This document shows, one piece after another, positions 53,636 to 64,000 of a stretch of 64,000 bases of DNA; position 1 is the stretch's first letter, and every line of letters begins with the position of its first letter. The position numbers and the translations under genes are program-made. This DNA is from Diplodia intermedia (lineage: Eukaryota; Ascomycota; Dothideomycetes; Botryosphaeriales; Botryosphaeriaceae): NCBI GenBank assembly GCA_021495925.1, contig JAKEKT010000001.1, forward strand, positions 682,001 through 746,000, given 5' to 3'. The notes under the pieces are model-generated. The model was not told the DNA's origin. It made no database searches and saw only the letters and a list, made by a program, of their open reading frames with translations.

Positions 53636-55470
53636 AACATGATTGATCGGATGAAATGCTTCGACTCCCCAGCATGAATTGCACATGGCAATTCGGCACC
53701 CCTAGAAGTCGTCAGAATCCACCCAAGATTCTCGTGCAAGAGTCCACCCGGGCTAGACATGCAGCAGAAAGGAAAAAATTATCTAAAAATCCATTCGGCG
53801 TCTTTCACGTCGAATACGTCGACATCGCACAGAGAGGCGGACGAGGACCGGAGTAAACTTTTGTCGTACTTCGCATTCAAGCCAATGGAAGTTAGTGGAC
53901 TGAGGATATTCAACAACACCTCGCGTCATCTACCACACAACCCCGTTGACACGCTCTTTCTTTCGGCTGGTCGGGGCTCCGCCTTCTATGCCAGTCTTTT
54001 TCTCTCCCCTCGGTTGACTCGGCATTTCAACACAATCGCTGCCGGGAATCCACCTTGGAAACCCAAACCAAACAAACTGAAGTCGACACAACACGATTCT
54101 GTTGTCATATATATTCGGCTGACAAAAACATTGGATTCATTTCGGAACGATTTGGTGGCAGGTTGGAAATGTTGGACATGGCCCTTTGTATTGAATCGTC
54201 TTTCAGTTCCCATCCTTGCTTTGGAATTGAGTTCGACCCAACAGTGTCTCTTCGGGAGTCTGGATCTTCAACAGATCATTGGACAGTCTGATTTTACCCG
54301 AAAGGAAAGACGGCCTTTGAGGTATGTCCGCATTGGTCAGCAGGTGCCAGATTTGGTATGTAGGAATGCAATCATACCATCTTTGCAATGGTCGCCAACG
54401 TCTGAGGCATATGTGCCACATGGCTAATGCATGTTGCGGACAAGTGAGACTTTGCTTGTCAGGTTTGGGTAGCAGTGCCCATGTTCTCCTTTTAGCCACG
54501 GTCACACTGCGTCATGGACATTGGGATTCCCTATTCTCTTTCGGAGATTACGACTGGCGCTTTGAGGCCTACCCGCCACTGCCTCGCCAAGTACATAGAT
54601 GCGAGGAAACAGCTCGTGGACATCGAAATGAACTGTGCTGACAAGCGTGCCTGCGCAAGTGCTCGGACACGAAGTGAGTCAGCGGTACGGTTCCTGGGCG
54701 AAGGCCTTGGTGAGTGAGTGCACTGTAGGCAGGAGTATTCTAGCGATCTGCAGCAGGGGTCGCGATGGGATCTGTCCAAGCCCGCTCGCTTTCTTCCTTC
54801 GCCAAAGCATGGCCTTCTGTTCTTCAGGCTGCGATGCTAAGGCCGGGGTGCTGCGCCTTCCGCGCCGAGCGACCAAAAGCAGACGGCGTCAGCTCGGCGG
54901 GGCGTACCTGCTGCAGGCTGCGAGTCGGGCCACGCCGAGGCCTTGCAGTCCGTGAAACAGAGCGAGACGACGCGCGACGACGACGACGACGACGATGCTG
55001 CAAACGGCGGCGGCGCGCTCGGCTGGCTCCGCACGCGGCTGGCTTGTCGTCGATGACTCTGATGGCTTATGGCAGCGAGTGACGGGCGCGCGGGATGCTC
55101 GTCGCGCCAAGATTTGCGCAGATCGCCCGACGCAAAGGCACATCCCAGCTGGCATTGTGGCAGTGCTGGAGGTTGGCGTTGCGGGCGGCGCTGATTGGCC
55201 GGGCCGGGGCGGATGATGCAGCGACATTGCCCAGCTCCAGCTCTCGCGTCGCACAAGCAAGCAGACACAGCCCTCCTCCTCTCCCAATCCTCCCTGAAAC
55301 AGCCTGAGCTGCGAGCGCGAACCTCCATCTCCCCCGCCTTGCCCATCACACGCATCAGCCCGTCGCCGTCTCTGCTCACCCGGGCATCTTAGCCGACGAC
55401 GCCTCACTGCTGCGACGTCCGTCCGCGGGAACTAAATAGCGCCCACTCCGTCTCCGCGTGCAAGGAAGAA
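53636..55470. other. 1.8 kb region between Argonaute and VCX1 genes
   Basis: 3' UTR of Argonaute, then a stretch with one long ATG frame at 53759-54427 (222 codons) without recognisable domain, then GC-rich sequence and the VCX1 promoter. GACGACGACGAC-type trinucleotides occur near 54975-54995. No gene is called. Confidence 0.5.
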
Positions 55471-57290
55471 ATGGGTACGTACTCACCTCTTTGTCCGCGA
55501 AACCACGCAGCAATTAGCAATCCCTTGGCATCCCTTGTCATGTGCCCGCGCTTGCCTTCAATTTCATCGCTTCGTCCCGGATCTACGCCTCCACGCCTCG
55601 CTCTGCCAGCACACCGCGACACCAATTGGCGCGCCCACGCCGAGCCATCACAGCCACACCGAGCTCGCTGAAGCGCGCGCCTCTCAATTTTGACCGATGC
55701 TAATCGTTCTTGGCTCGCCCGATAGCTCCCATCTACAAAGGCCTGCTGCAGAAGTTCCACCGTCGTCAGTCCTCTAGACTGAGCTCCTACGAACAGCCTC
55801 CCCCCGCCATGCCGCACCCCGAGAACGGCACCAACGGCGACGCCTTGCCCACCGAGCGCAGTGCTCTACTCTCCAATGCCGCCCCCCTCCCCCAAGCCAA
55901 TGGCCACCACCAGAAGGTCTGGGGCGAGGATGATCGCCGCTCCTACGTGCGCGTGCCTCTGCACGTCGCCTACACCACCTGGATGATGCTGTCCAGCAGC
56001 TACGTCAATGTCCTGTTGGTTTTCGTCCCGCTTGGAATCATTGCCGGCGCTCTGGACTGGTCCCCGACTGCCGTCTTCGTGCTTGTACGTCTCTCGGAAC
56101 TGTGGAGTCCCGCGCGACGGAAGGATTGCTGACCGCGTCGTGCAGAACTTCGTCGCCATCATCCCGCTCGCCGCTCTGCTGAGCTTCGCGACCGAGGAGT
56201 TGTCGGCCAAGCTTGGCCAGACCATCGGTGGTCTGATGAACGCGACTTTCGGAAATGCCGTCGAACTGATTGTGAGTCGCTTCGTTGTGGCAGCCCAGAG
56301 CGACTGGGGCTAACCAGACCTTTTGCGCAGGTCTCCATCGTGGCTTTGAAGAATGGCGAGATCCGCATCGTCCAGTCCAGCATGCTGGGCAGCATCCTCT
56401 CAAACATTCTCCTCGTACGTCATTCCCGGTTTCAGATATGAGACGATGCGAAACTAACGACACACTAGGTCCTCGGCTGCTGTTTCCTAGCCGGCGGCAT
56501 CAACCACCGTGAGCAGCGCTTCAACGAGACGGTGGCTTCGACCATGTCTTCGCTGATGGCTGTCGCAAGCGCCTCGCTCATCATCCCCGCAACCCTATAC
56601 GCTGCTCTGCAGTCCTCCAAGTCCAAGAGCGAGGACCATATCTTGATCCTCTCGCATGGAACCGCGGTGATTTTGCTCATCCTGTACATCATGTACCTTT
56701 ACTTCCAGCTCAAGTCTCACTCGGATTTCTTCGATACCGAGGCGCAGGAAGAAGAAGAGCCTGAGGAGCACATCCTGGGTCCCGTTGCTGCTGGTGTCTC
56801 GCTGCTTGTCGTCACTGTAATCGTTGCCATCTGCGCCGAGTATCTAGTCGACAGCATCGACTCCATTGTCCAGACCGCTCACATTTCGAAGACCTTCATC
56901 GGCTTGGTTCTGCTTCCAATCGTCGGGAATGCGGCTGAGCATGTCACGGCCGTAGTCGTCGCATACAAGGACAAGATGGATTTGGCTATCAACGTTGCCA
57001 TTGGCAGCTCCATGCAGATTGCGCTTTTCGTCACTCCCTTCATGGTTCTACTCGGCTGGATCATGGACAAGCCCATGACGTTGCACTTCCAAACCTTTGA
57101 GACGGTGGTCTTCTTCCTCAGTGTTCTAGTCGTCAACTACCTTATCCAAGATGGGAAGAGTAACTACCTCGAGGGCGCCATGTGCATTGGTACCTACATT
57201 ATCATTGCTTTGGCTTTCTTCGTCTACCCCGATGACGCCGGCGACATCACCAACTTCTTCCAGGCTCTCGTTGGGAGCTCCTCGGCTTAA
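55471..57290 (+). CDS. VCX1: Vacuolar Ca2+/H+ exchanger, VCX1/CAX type
   Basis: Secondary transporter that loads Ca2+ into the vacuole in exchange for protons. Exons: 55471-55474 (ATG plus one G), 55726-56084, 56146-56271, 56331-56414 and 56469-57290, joining in frame to 464 aa. The start has a 4-nt first coding exon; the 251-nt first intron ends TAATC...GATAG. The N-terminus of about 80 residues is hydrophilic, then helices follow. Hallmark CAX repeats are visible: GNAVELI (157-163) in the first half and GNAAEHVTAVVVAYKDKMDL (about 344) with AIGSSMQIALFVTP in the second. An acidic loop (TEAQEEEEPEEH) lies between the halves, as in family members. The stop follows VGSSSA. Confidence 0.95.
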
Positions 57291-59916
57291 TCTGCTTTAC
57301 GGTCGCCTCCTGGTTATGAGATGAAACTGAAAAGATGTACTTTTAAGGGCGCCTATACAGGCTACAGGTGCCTAGCCGACCACTCGAAATTATTGTTGAT
57401 AATCTGATGGATCGGTTCACTATCACTATATTTCCTTTCGAGGTATTGTCTTAACGAGAGCCAATTTCCAAGTTGGATATACCCGGGGTTTTGATTCCTT
57501 ACAGATAACAATTTCTTTTTTTCCTCCTCCCTTTCTTACCTTTTCATTGCAAGCACAGCTGCCTTTTGCCATTGCTATACGTCCATAACACAGCCCTGAA
57601 ATTTCCCTTCGTGCCTGTTCTTACTCTGGAGCACATTTTCTTTGATCTTGCTTGCGCTTCATGAATCCATTATATTTTGTCCTGCTGCCTTCCGGTTACC
57701 TGAAAGGAATCGCCTAGGCGTAAAACCGCATTGCACTACTACTTCGACCGGATCCCTTTGCCGGTTGTTCGGGCGTGAGGGGAATGGACGTTGAGTTTTG
57801 ATGCAATCGGCTTCTGGTGTACGGAAGACGTAACTTACTGGGCACAAGGCTGGCCATAAAAGATGCACTGTATGGTGGGAAACCTCGAGGCATGTTTTAT
57901 TTTTCGTAGGGTTGGTAAGAAACCTGTGCTGGAGTGGTTGGCAAGCTTTTGCAGACAGGGCTCCAAGAAAAAGAATACAGAAAACGAGGAGTATGCTTTT
58001 CTATCGTGGGATTTGATGGTTTGGAGTGCTCTATGATATCGGGTCCTTGTTTTCATGATAATGCGATTTTTGACCGAGAGCTGCATACCCATTCAAGCTG
58101 ACGTAGTCGAAGGAAGATACAGTGTGAGGCGCATCACTGGTTTACCGAACGTCAAGGGAGCCCTGAGCGACTCCACTCAAATCACCCAACGCTTTGTTCC
58201 ATAAAATGGTTGTGACCGTAGGTTGGTTACTCTCTTTCTTCCTGCCTTGAGCAACCCGACACTGGCAGGGACACAAGGTTGAACGAACAGGGCTTGTTCT
58301 GCATTGACAGCCTAAGTGACCCACCTTTAGTCGATGGTTGGCCTGACTGACCGGTGCCCGAACAAAAGGCGTTCTCAATCCAAAGTTTCGGGTTCACAAC
58401 CTTGTTCCGAGTCGCCGTTGCTGCCTGGAAAGTTATGTTTAGTGGTCGACAACTGGTGTAGGGGGTCAAGCCGAAGCATCGGTAGCAGCTGAGCGCTTGA
58501 GTGAAGGCTGGCTCTGCGATTGGACGCCCTAATGCTTGATGTACAGTCATTCGCGTTCTTTCCTCGGGAAGAGGAAAAGATAGACTTGAAAGCTTGGTCT
58601 CGACTCAATTCGTGGAAGGGAAAGCGAGGGCAACGTGTCAGCCTTTGCCTTAGGCATGATGATCGGGTGGGGTTGCAGAGCGAGGGTCATGGTCCAGGCA
58701 GACATTCGTCAGTTTTGGAGCTCAGTGGGCAAGGTTACGCATTAGAGGCCGGGGCAGGTGGGTTGGTAGGCCCGGCGAGGCCCTAATGAGTGGAGATAAG
58801 GTAGGCGTGCAGATGAGGCGGAGTGCATCTGCATGAGCAGCTCCGCAACGCGCAAGTGCGAGTAAAGCGGTTTTAGGGGTGCGGCTGCAGAGAAGGGAAC
58901 AGCGTCGGGCTATGCAAGCACCATCCTGGATCATAGACGACGGAGCAATATCACACGTTTGCTGCTGGTGAGGTGATCTCGGCAGGCAGATCGGTAGTCC
59001 CGCTGCCCCTGAGCGGGGACGGGAGGACGAAGACCAGGGCTGGTTGATCGTCCCCAGTAAAGCGTCGATGGATGAAACATTCCCCACGGCCGGCCAGAGT
59101 TCCCCGATCGCGTGGCTGGCAGCGGGGCGGGGACAGTTGAACTTCCGTGAGCTATTGACGAGGGCGATGCGAGAGAGCCGGGGGCACGGATCGAGCGGCG
59201 GGCTGTGGGCCTTTGACGGGACGACGGGATGTGGAAGGGAGCGGCAGGGCGCAGAGAGCCGTCCGGGCGAGACTCGCACATCAACCAGTAAATGGAGATC
59301 ACGGCCAGTGCTCACGCTGGATTGCTGCCCTGGGCCGTGAGGGCTCCACCGCGGCATACAAGTCGTCCCCGCTGCGGCTTCAGCCGTGTGTCTCTCGTTC
59401 TCTCGGAAGGGCAGGGGGCCTTTCTGCAGGCCTGCGGCTGCCGTCAGATGCGGGTAGAAGTGTCTGGAAATGCAAGTCAGCGCAGCTGCCGAGCGCGTGC
59501 CTGCGCCCGGAGTGGGAAATTGGGGCGGCGCCGCAGCTGGCCAACAATGGCTCGCATGTCGCTGTGAAGGCGGGCATGCGCTCCAGTCGAGGCGCCGCAG
59601 CCGCCGCGCTATTCGCCCGTCGCGCAAAGTGCCCCGTGCGCAGTTGTGCAAGCGTAACCGCGGCTGGCGCTGCCCGCGTCACCAAGCCCGCGCTGGAATT
59701 GTCTCTTCGCCGAACACTACACACACTACCTGCGCCCCAGACTGCCCCAAATGTCCATAAAGTTAGTATATCCCCCTTCCTGCCCCCATGCCCACTACCT
59801 GCTCTTCCGAAAGCCCTCTCCGGCGCCTCTCTGCCCCTCGGCTGCCCTCGCTACCCTGCCTGTTGCCTGCTCCCCTCAAGCACACCCCGCCATAGCTCAG
59901 CCGCCGCCCGCCCACC
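57291..59916. other. 2.6 kb region between VCX1 and WBP2-like genes
   Basis: AT-rich 3' UTR-like sequence from 57300 to about 58100, then GC-rich sequence with no supported gene. A minus-strand frame at 58722-59651 (309 codons) starts with TTG and looks fortuitous. C/T-rich sequence from about 59730 to 59916 is the likely leader of the downstream gene. Confidence 0.5.
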
Positions 59917-60753
59917 ATGGCCACCATGACTACGACCAAGCAGAAGATGCTCAAGAAGATACGCGCTAAGAAGAACAGCTGGGTTATGCTCTCGCCCTCC
60001 GAGGGCTTCACCTTGCTCCCGGGTGAGCAGCGCCTGTACACATCGCCGCCGCGCACCGCCCTGTCGCTGCAGTCGCTCAACAAATACCCGGGCAAGGAGC
60101 CCTTCAACATCACAAGCAGCGCTGGCTGCGTCCACCTTACCAGTCGCCGCATCGTCTACCTGCCCGCCTCGCCCTCTGATGCCCTACAGTCTTTCGCCGC
60201 TCCCATCCTCAACCTCCACGACACCCACGTCAATGCGCCCTTCTTCGGCCCCAATGTATGGTCCGCCATAGTCCAGCCGGTGCCCGGCGGCAACATTCCA
60301 TCGCAACACGCCGCTCTCGAGCTGAAGCTCACCTTCAAGGATGGGGGCGCATACGACTTCAGCCAAGGGTACGAGCGCATCAAGGAGCGCACGCAACAGG
60401 CCGTCGACGTCGCCCGTGAGACAGGCAACTACCATGGCTCCGTCGACGGCTCGGACAACGGCAGCCTCCGTACGGGCGGGCCGCTCTCCGGTGTCGACCT
60501 TAACACGGTGCATCTCGAGCAGCTCCCCGCCTACGAACCTCCGCCACCCGTCGATGCCGATCTGGTGACTCCGAACACTTCTAGAGACAGCGGGCTAGGC
60601 ATGGACACCCCAGAAGGTGCACCGGCAGCGCCGGCGCCGAAGCCAGAAGACAACTACGACCCGCCCTCGGAACCGCCGCCTGGATACGAGGAGGTGCAAA
60701 GCCAGAGTGTGGCGGACGAGCTGGAAAGGAGATTGAGAGGGCCACAGTCGTGA
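59917..60753 (+). CDS. WBP2/GRAM-type protein (fungal stress-induced UPF0664-like)
   Basis: Small cytosolic protein with a GRAM-like N-terminal domain, as in WW-domain-binding protein 2 and the fission-yeast stress-induced UPF0664 protein. Intronless, 278 aa; ATG in the strong context CACCATGG. Residues about 14-160 are the GRAM-like part (MLSPSEGFTLLPGEQRLYTS, GCVHLTSRRIVYLPA). It is followed by a Ser/Gly stretch and a Pro-rich tail with PAYEPPPPVD and a PPGY motif (254-257), a WW-domain ligand that could recruit Rsp5-type ubiquitin ligases. Membrane lipid binding and ligase recruitment are family-based inferences. Confidence 0.85.
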   Translation: MATMTTTKQKMLKKIRAKKNSWVMLSPSEGFTLLPGEQRLYTSPPRTALSLQSLNKYPGKEPFNITSSAGCVHLTSRRIVYLPASPSDALQSFAAPILNLHDTHVNAPFFGPNVWSAIVQPVPGGNIPSQHAALELKLTFKDGGAYDFSQGYERIKERTQQAVDVARETGNYHGSVDGSDNGSLRTGGPLSGVDLNTVHLEQLPAYEPPPPVDADLVTPNTSRDSGLGMDTPEGAPAAPAPKPEDNYDPPSEPPPGYEEVQSQSVADELERRLRGPQS

Positions 60754-61607
60754 ACGCTGCATCTTGTGGATCAGCCGCAGGACCTGGGAATGTGCACTGA
60801 CCAGGGCGTATCCCACATCCGGATCTCTTGGACGTTGCCCTCGGTCCACACCTGGCCGGGTCATGTTATTCTTCACTTCTTTTTCTTGTGCGCTGCTTGG
60901 CCACCATTTTGAGCATTTACCCTATTTACTACGACCACTTACGGACATCCACAAGACACGTGGATACATGGCAGGCGTTTTCTGATGGGCCTGCCTGGAC
61001 GGCGGCAACAGCGCGGCGTTGACGATATTGATACTGGGTTTCAGAGTGGCCAACTCGGCCATAGAGAGTTGATGTATTCTTCCTGTATGGCTTCGAAGCA
61101 TTACCATCGCTAGGAGAGCGACATTTCTATTCCACACATACCTAACGTATTGTCTACAATGAAATCGACCTTGGAATCAATCAATCAAGAGGGACGTCGG
61201 AATATATGGAAGCAACCTGCGGGAGAAGCCCGCCGGACGTGTCGGGCCGACGTGTAAGCAGACGGACCGGAGAGCTTACCGCTGCTGACCGGCAGCGGGC
61301 TGTATCCATGTGACGCCATGAGGCAGCCCCAGGCTTGTGAAAGGGCACATTTCCCCGGCCTTTTGACATGTGAATGACTGACTAATCGGCAATCCGTTAC
61401 GCTAATCCGTATGCGGACAGCCTCGGCATGACATCGAGCATCAGCTGGGCCTTCTCGTCCGAAAGCCCACACATCCCAAGAACCTCCCGCACGCCGTTTA
61501 TAACCCTTCCCACCTTCCTCCGCGCCTTCTTACCCCGCAAGTCCTGCATCCCCAGCTTCTTGGCCCCGGTTCATTTCTCCCCCTTTTGCATTCTTCGTCA
61601 CAACAAC
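60754..61607. other. Intergenic region upstream of the thiolase gene
   Basis: 854 bp with the 3' UTR of the WBP2-like gene and the thiolase promoter; C/T-rich from about 61490. No gene supported; no open frame above 95 codons. Confidence 0.6.
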
Positions 61608-63171
61608 ATGGCAAACCAAGCCGGCACCAACGCTAAGGGTAAGCTTGCTTCATGGTAGCTCGGTGCAGCGTGCTTGACGGCGAGTGCTGACGCCTGCTTG
61701 TCTCTTGTTGCAGCGCAGGAACGCCTTTCTCAGGTTTCGGATCACATATCCTCCTCCGGTTCGTCGCTGCCGCGTGGGAAGGCGGCGTTGCTGGAGAAGA
61801 ATCCCGATGATGTCAGTGAACCATCACCCACCATGCCGCCTTCTAAACACACTCCCACCCCCCTTCTCCACACTCCCGCCCACACATGACCATTCTGCAA
61901 CTCGATTTGTCTGACATTCATCACTCCAACAGATCGTCGTCACCTGCGCCCTCCGCACGCCCATCACCAAAGGCGGCAAGGGTGGCTTCAAGGACACGCA
62001 GGCATCGGACCTGCTGGTCGGCGCCTTCAAGGCCCTGATAGACCGCTCAAAGATCGACCCCAAGCTCGTTGAGGACGTTGCCGTCGGCACAGTGCTCGCG
62101 CCTGGCGGTGGTGCCACCGAGTTCCGCGCCGCCGCCATCGCTGCCGGCTTCCCGCTCTCCGCCGGCGTCAAGAGCTTGAACCGCCAGTGCAGCTCGGGAC
62201 TGCAGGCATGTGTGGATATTGCGAATGCCATCAAGGCAGGCGTAATCGACGTCGGTGTGGGTGCGGGTGTCGAGAGCATGAGCACGCAGTATGGGTAAGT
62301 GGGGGTTTGTGATGGTGCCCGTCTTTCCCGAAGTTGCATCTATGACTGACATGAACATAAAATGCACAGTCCTCAAGCCGTTAGCGAATTTTCCGAACTC
62401 CTCGACTCCGTCCCGGAATCCAAGAACTGCAAGGTGCCCATGGGTGTCCTGTCGGAGGCAATGGCCAAGGATAAGGGCGTCCAGCGCGCCAAACAGGACG
62501 CCTTCGCGGCGAAGTCATTCCAGAAGGCCGAGGCGGCGCAGAAGGCGGGACTCTTCGACGAGGAGATCGCGCCTCTGGACAACATCCTGTGGCAGGACCC
62601 CAAAACGGATGAGGAGAAACGCATCAGAGTGGCCAAAGACGACGGTGTCCGGCCGGGCATGACGGCCGAAGGTCTGGGCAAGATACGCCCCGCCTTCGCC
62701 AAGGACGGCAGCATTCATGCCGGCAATGCATCGCAGGTGAGCGATGGTGCGGCGGCGGTGCTGCTCATGAAGCGCAGCACAGCGCTCAAGCTGGGCCAGA
62801 ACATCCTGGGCAAATTCGTGCAGGCGTCGGTAGTGGGCGTGCCGCCTCTATTGATGGGCGTGGGCCCCGCGGCCGCCATCCCCGTGGTCTTGGAGAAGAC
62901 GGGCCTGAACACGAAGGAGATTGACATTTATGAGATCAACGAGGCCTTCGCCAGCCAGTGCGTCTTCTGCATTGAGGAACTCGGGTTGGATGCGGAGAAG
63001 GTCAATCCCAAGGGCGGCGCCATCGCTTTCGGTCACCCGCTCGGCTGCACCGGCGCCAGACAGGTTAGCACGCTGCTGTACGAGCTGAAGAGGAGGAAGC
63101 AGCAGATTGGCGTGACGAGCATGTGTGTGGGTACAGGCATGGGTATGGCGGCCGTTTGGGTTGCGGAGTAA
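61608..63171 (+). CDS. POT1: Peroxisomal 3-ketoacyl-CoA thiolase
   Basis: Catalyses the last step of peroxisomal fatty-acid beta-oxidation, cleaving 3-ketoacyl-CoA to acetyl-CoA and a shortened acyl-CoA. Exons 61608-61638, 61714-61811, 61933-62294 and 62370-63171 join in frame to 430 aa. The N-terminus has a PTS2-type import signal RLSQVSDHI (residues 14-22), which arises only after splicing exon 1 to exon 2. Thiolase landmarks: IVVTCALRTPITKG, nucleophile Cys129 in LNRQCSSGLQA, His386 in GGAIAFGHPLGCTGARQ and Cys416 in SMCVGTGMG, the full catalytic set. ATG 61608 (MANQAGTNAKA) is the first. It could have a second location if another start were used, but none is evident. Confidence 0.96.
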
Positions 63172-64000
63172 ATCCTTTAATTCTTATGTATGTTTATTGA
63201 ATGAAAGATTTTTACGTCTGCTTTGTACTCTGCCTTCTTGTTGGATCTTGGTGTTTAATGATTCATCCTTGAAGCAGGACTCCGTCCAGGGTCTTACTCT
63301 AAACCCTAATATAGTGTTTTTTGTCCCACGTTGGAGTAGCAATCTGTTCCCTACTGGGGAGATTATTACCGCCTAGACTCTGCCTGACCTACGGCGGATC
63401 ATTTTGAGGAATTTGCTGGTCTCTTTACTGTTGTCATGATGTGTAGCCTCTATCTCCTGTTTAGTGGCTTGATTCAATTGAAAGGCAAACAGGAAAGGTA
63501 ACTCATTATCACCATTATTTTGATATTTCAATTGATGAGGAGTGAATGCCTTCTGTGGGGGTTGACTCAAACGTTCAATTGCCGCAATTCTTTGTTTCGT
63601 GAATTGTTCCTACCAAACAGACGTGAAGGAAATAAAAAAAGCATCACAAAGTTAACCCTCTCCTGCACTTTCCTCGCCTCATAAAAAAGGAGCGTACGCA
63701 CACACACACATTTGAGCTTTCTCCCAGGCCCGCTCAACATTGCTATTCGGTAGCCTGTCTCCATGATGGTCTTGGCGAGAAAAGAGAAAACCAAGTTGTG
63801 TGCGAGAGAAACCAGGGGAAGGAAGGAAGGAAGGAAGGAAGAGAAAGATGTAGAGAATGGAAACAACAAGACACTCCAGCGACACTATTGCTGCCTGATC
63901 CTGGCTATTCTTGACCCAGCTCCTTGAGAACATAGCAAGAAGGAATTTGGTCAAGTTCAGCAGGGGATTTCGTAGCCACCGTTGCCAGCGACGCATAAAG
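63172..64000. other. Window end without recognisable gene
   Basis: 3' UTR of the thiolase gene and then about 700 bp of AT-rich sequence, with an AC dinucleotide run near 63699 and a GGAA array at 63817-63841. Frames on the minus strand are short and not coding-like. A gene beyond the edge may begin or end here. Confidence 0.5.
63817..63841. repeat. GGAA tetranucleotide array
   Basis: Six tandem GGAA units, a microsatellite in non-coding DNA. Confidence 0.85.

Noticed and set aside
58722..59651. 309-codon minus-strand open frame
   Set aside because: Starts with TTG in GC-rich DNA; composition is Arg/Pro/Ser-rich without any family signature.

Overview
This window is nuclear DNA of a filamentous ascomycete (Pezizomycotina). 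Three things point that way. Nearly every multi-exon gene has short introns, mostly about 45-160 nt, with GTAAGT/GTATGT-type donors and CTAAC/CTAAT-like branch sites. Leaders and promoters are C/T-rich. The gene set (Argonaute, GH81 glucanase, a long ING/PHD protein, Fmp42-like MFS carrier, Myb/SANT regulators, ACC-synthase-like aminotransferase) is fungal. The class (Dothideomycetes-like) is only a guess. No bacterial, viral or intact transposon features were seen.

Layout. 0-5 kb: two divergent MFS carriers, an allantoate/pantothenate-type permease (minus) and an Fmp42-like carrier (plus), around a 1.4 kb intergenic region with GATA and tandem CCAAT motifs. 5.0-14.6 kb: a 9.6 kb stretch with no gene I can recognise, carrying GC-rich minisatellites and several C/T-rich promoter-like tracts. 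14.6-24.2 kb: three neighbouring Myb/SANT regulators. The first two share a two-repeat design and an intron at the same codon and phase, so they look like ancient paralogues. The second and third are divergent and separated by 3.3 kb of non-coding DNA. 24.2-27.7 kb: no gene recognised.

27.7-40 kb: on the minus strand, an alpha/beta hydrolase, an ornithine cyclodeaminase-family protein, ribosomal protein eL8 and an ING-family PHD protein. Then an ACC-synthase-like aminotransferase (plus) converges on COQ3 (minus). 40.9-44.5 kb: mitochondrial ribosomal protein mL41 and UTP14, divergent across 253 bp. 46-57.3 kb: a secreted GH81 beta-1,3-glucanase, an Argonaute with a DEDD catalytic set, and a VCX1-type Ca2+/H+ exchanger. 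59.9-63.2 kb: a WBP2/GRAM-type protein with a PPxY motif and a peroxisomal 3-ketoacyl-CoA thiolase with a PTS2 signal.

Apart from the Myb trio and the mL41/UTP14 pair, the neighbours are functionally unrelated, as in ordinary eukaryotic chromosomes. Exon structures were worked out by hand from reading frames and GT-AG sites, and all stated junctions keep frame. Several translation starts (first two Myb genes, hydrolase, GH81) remain uncertain.
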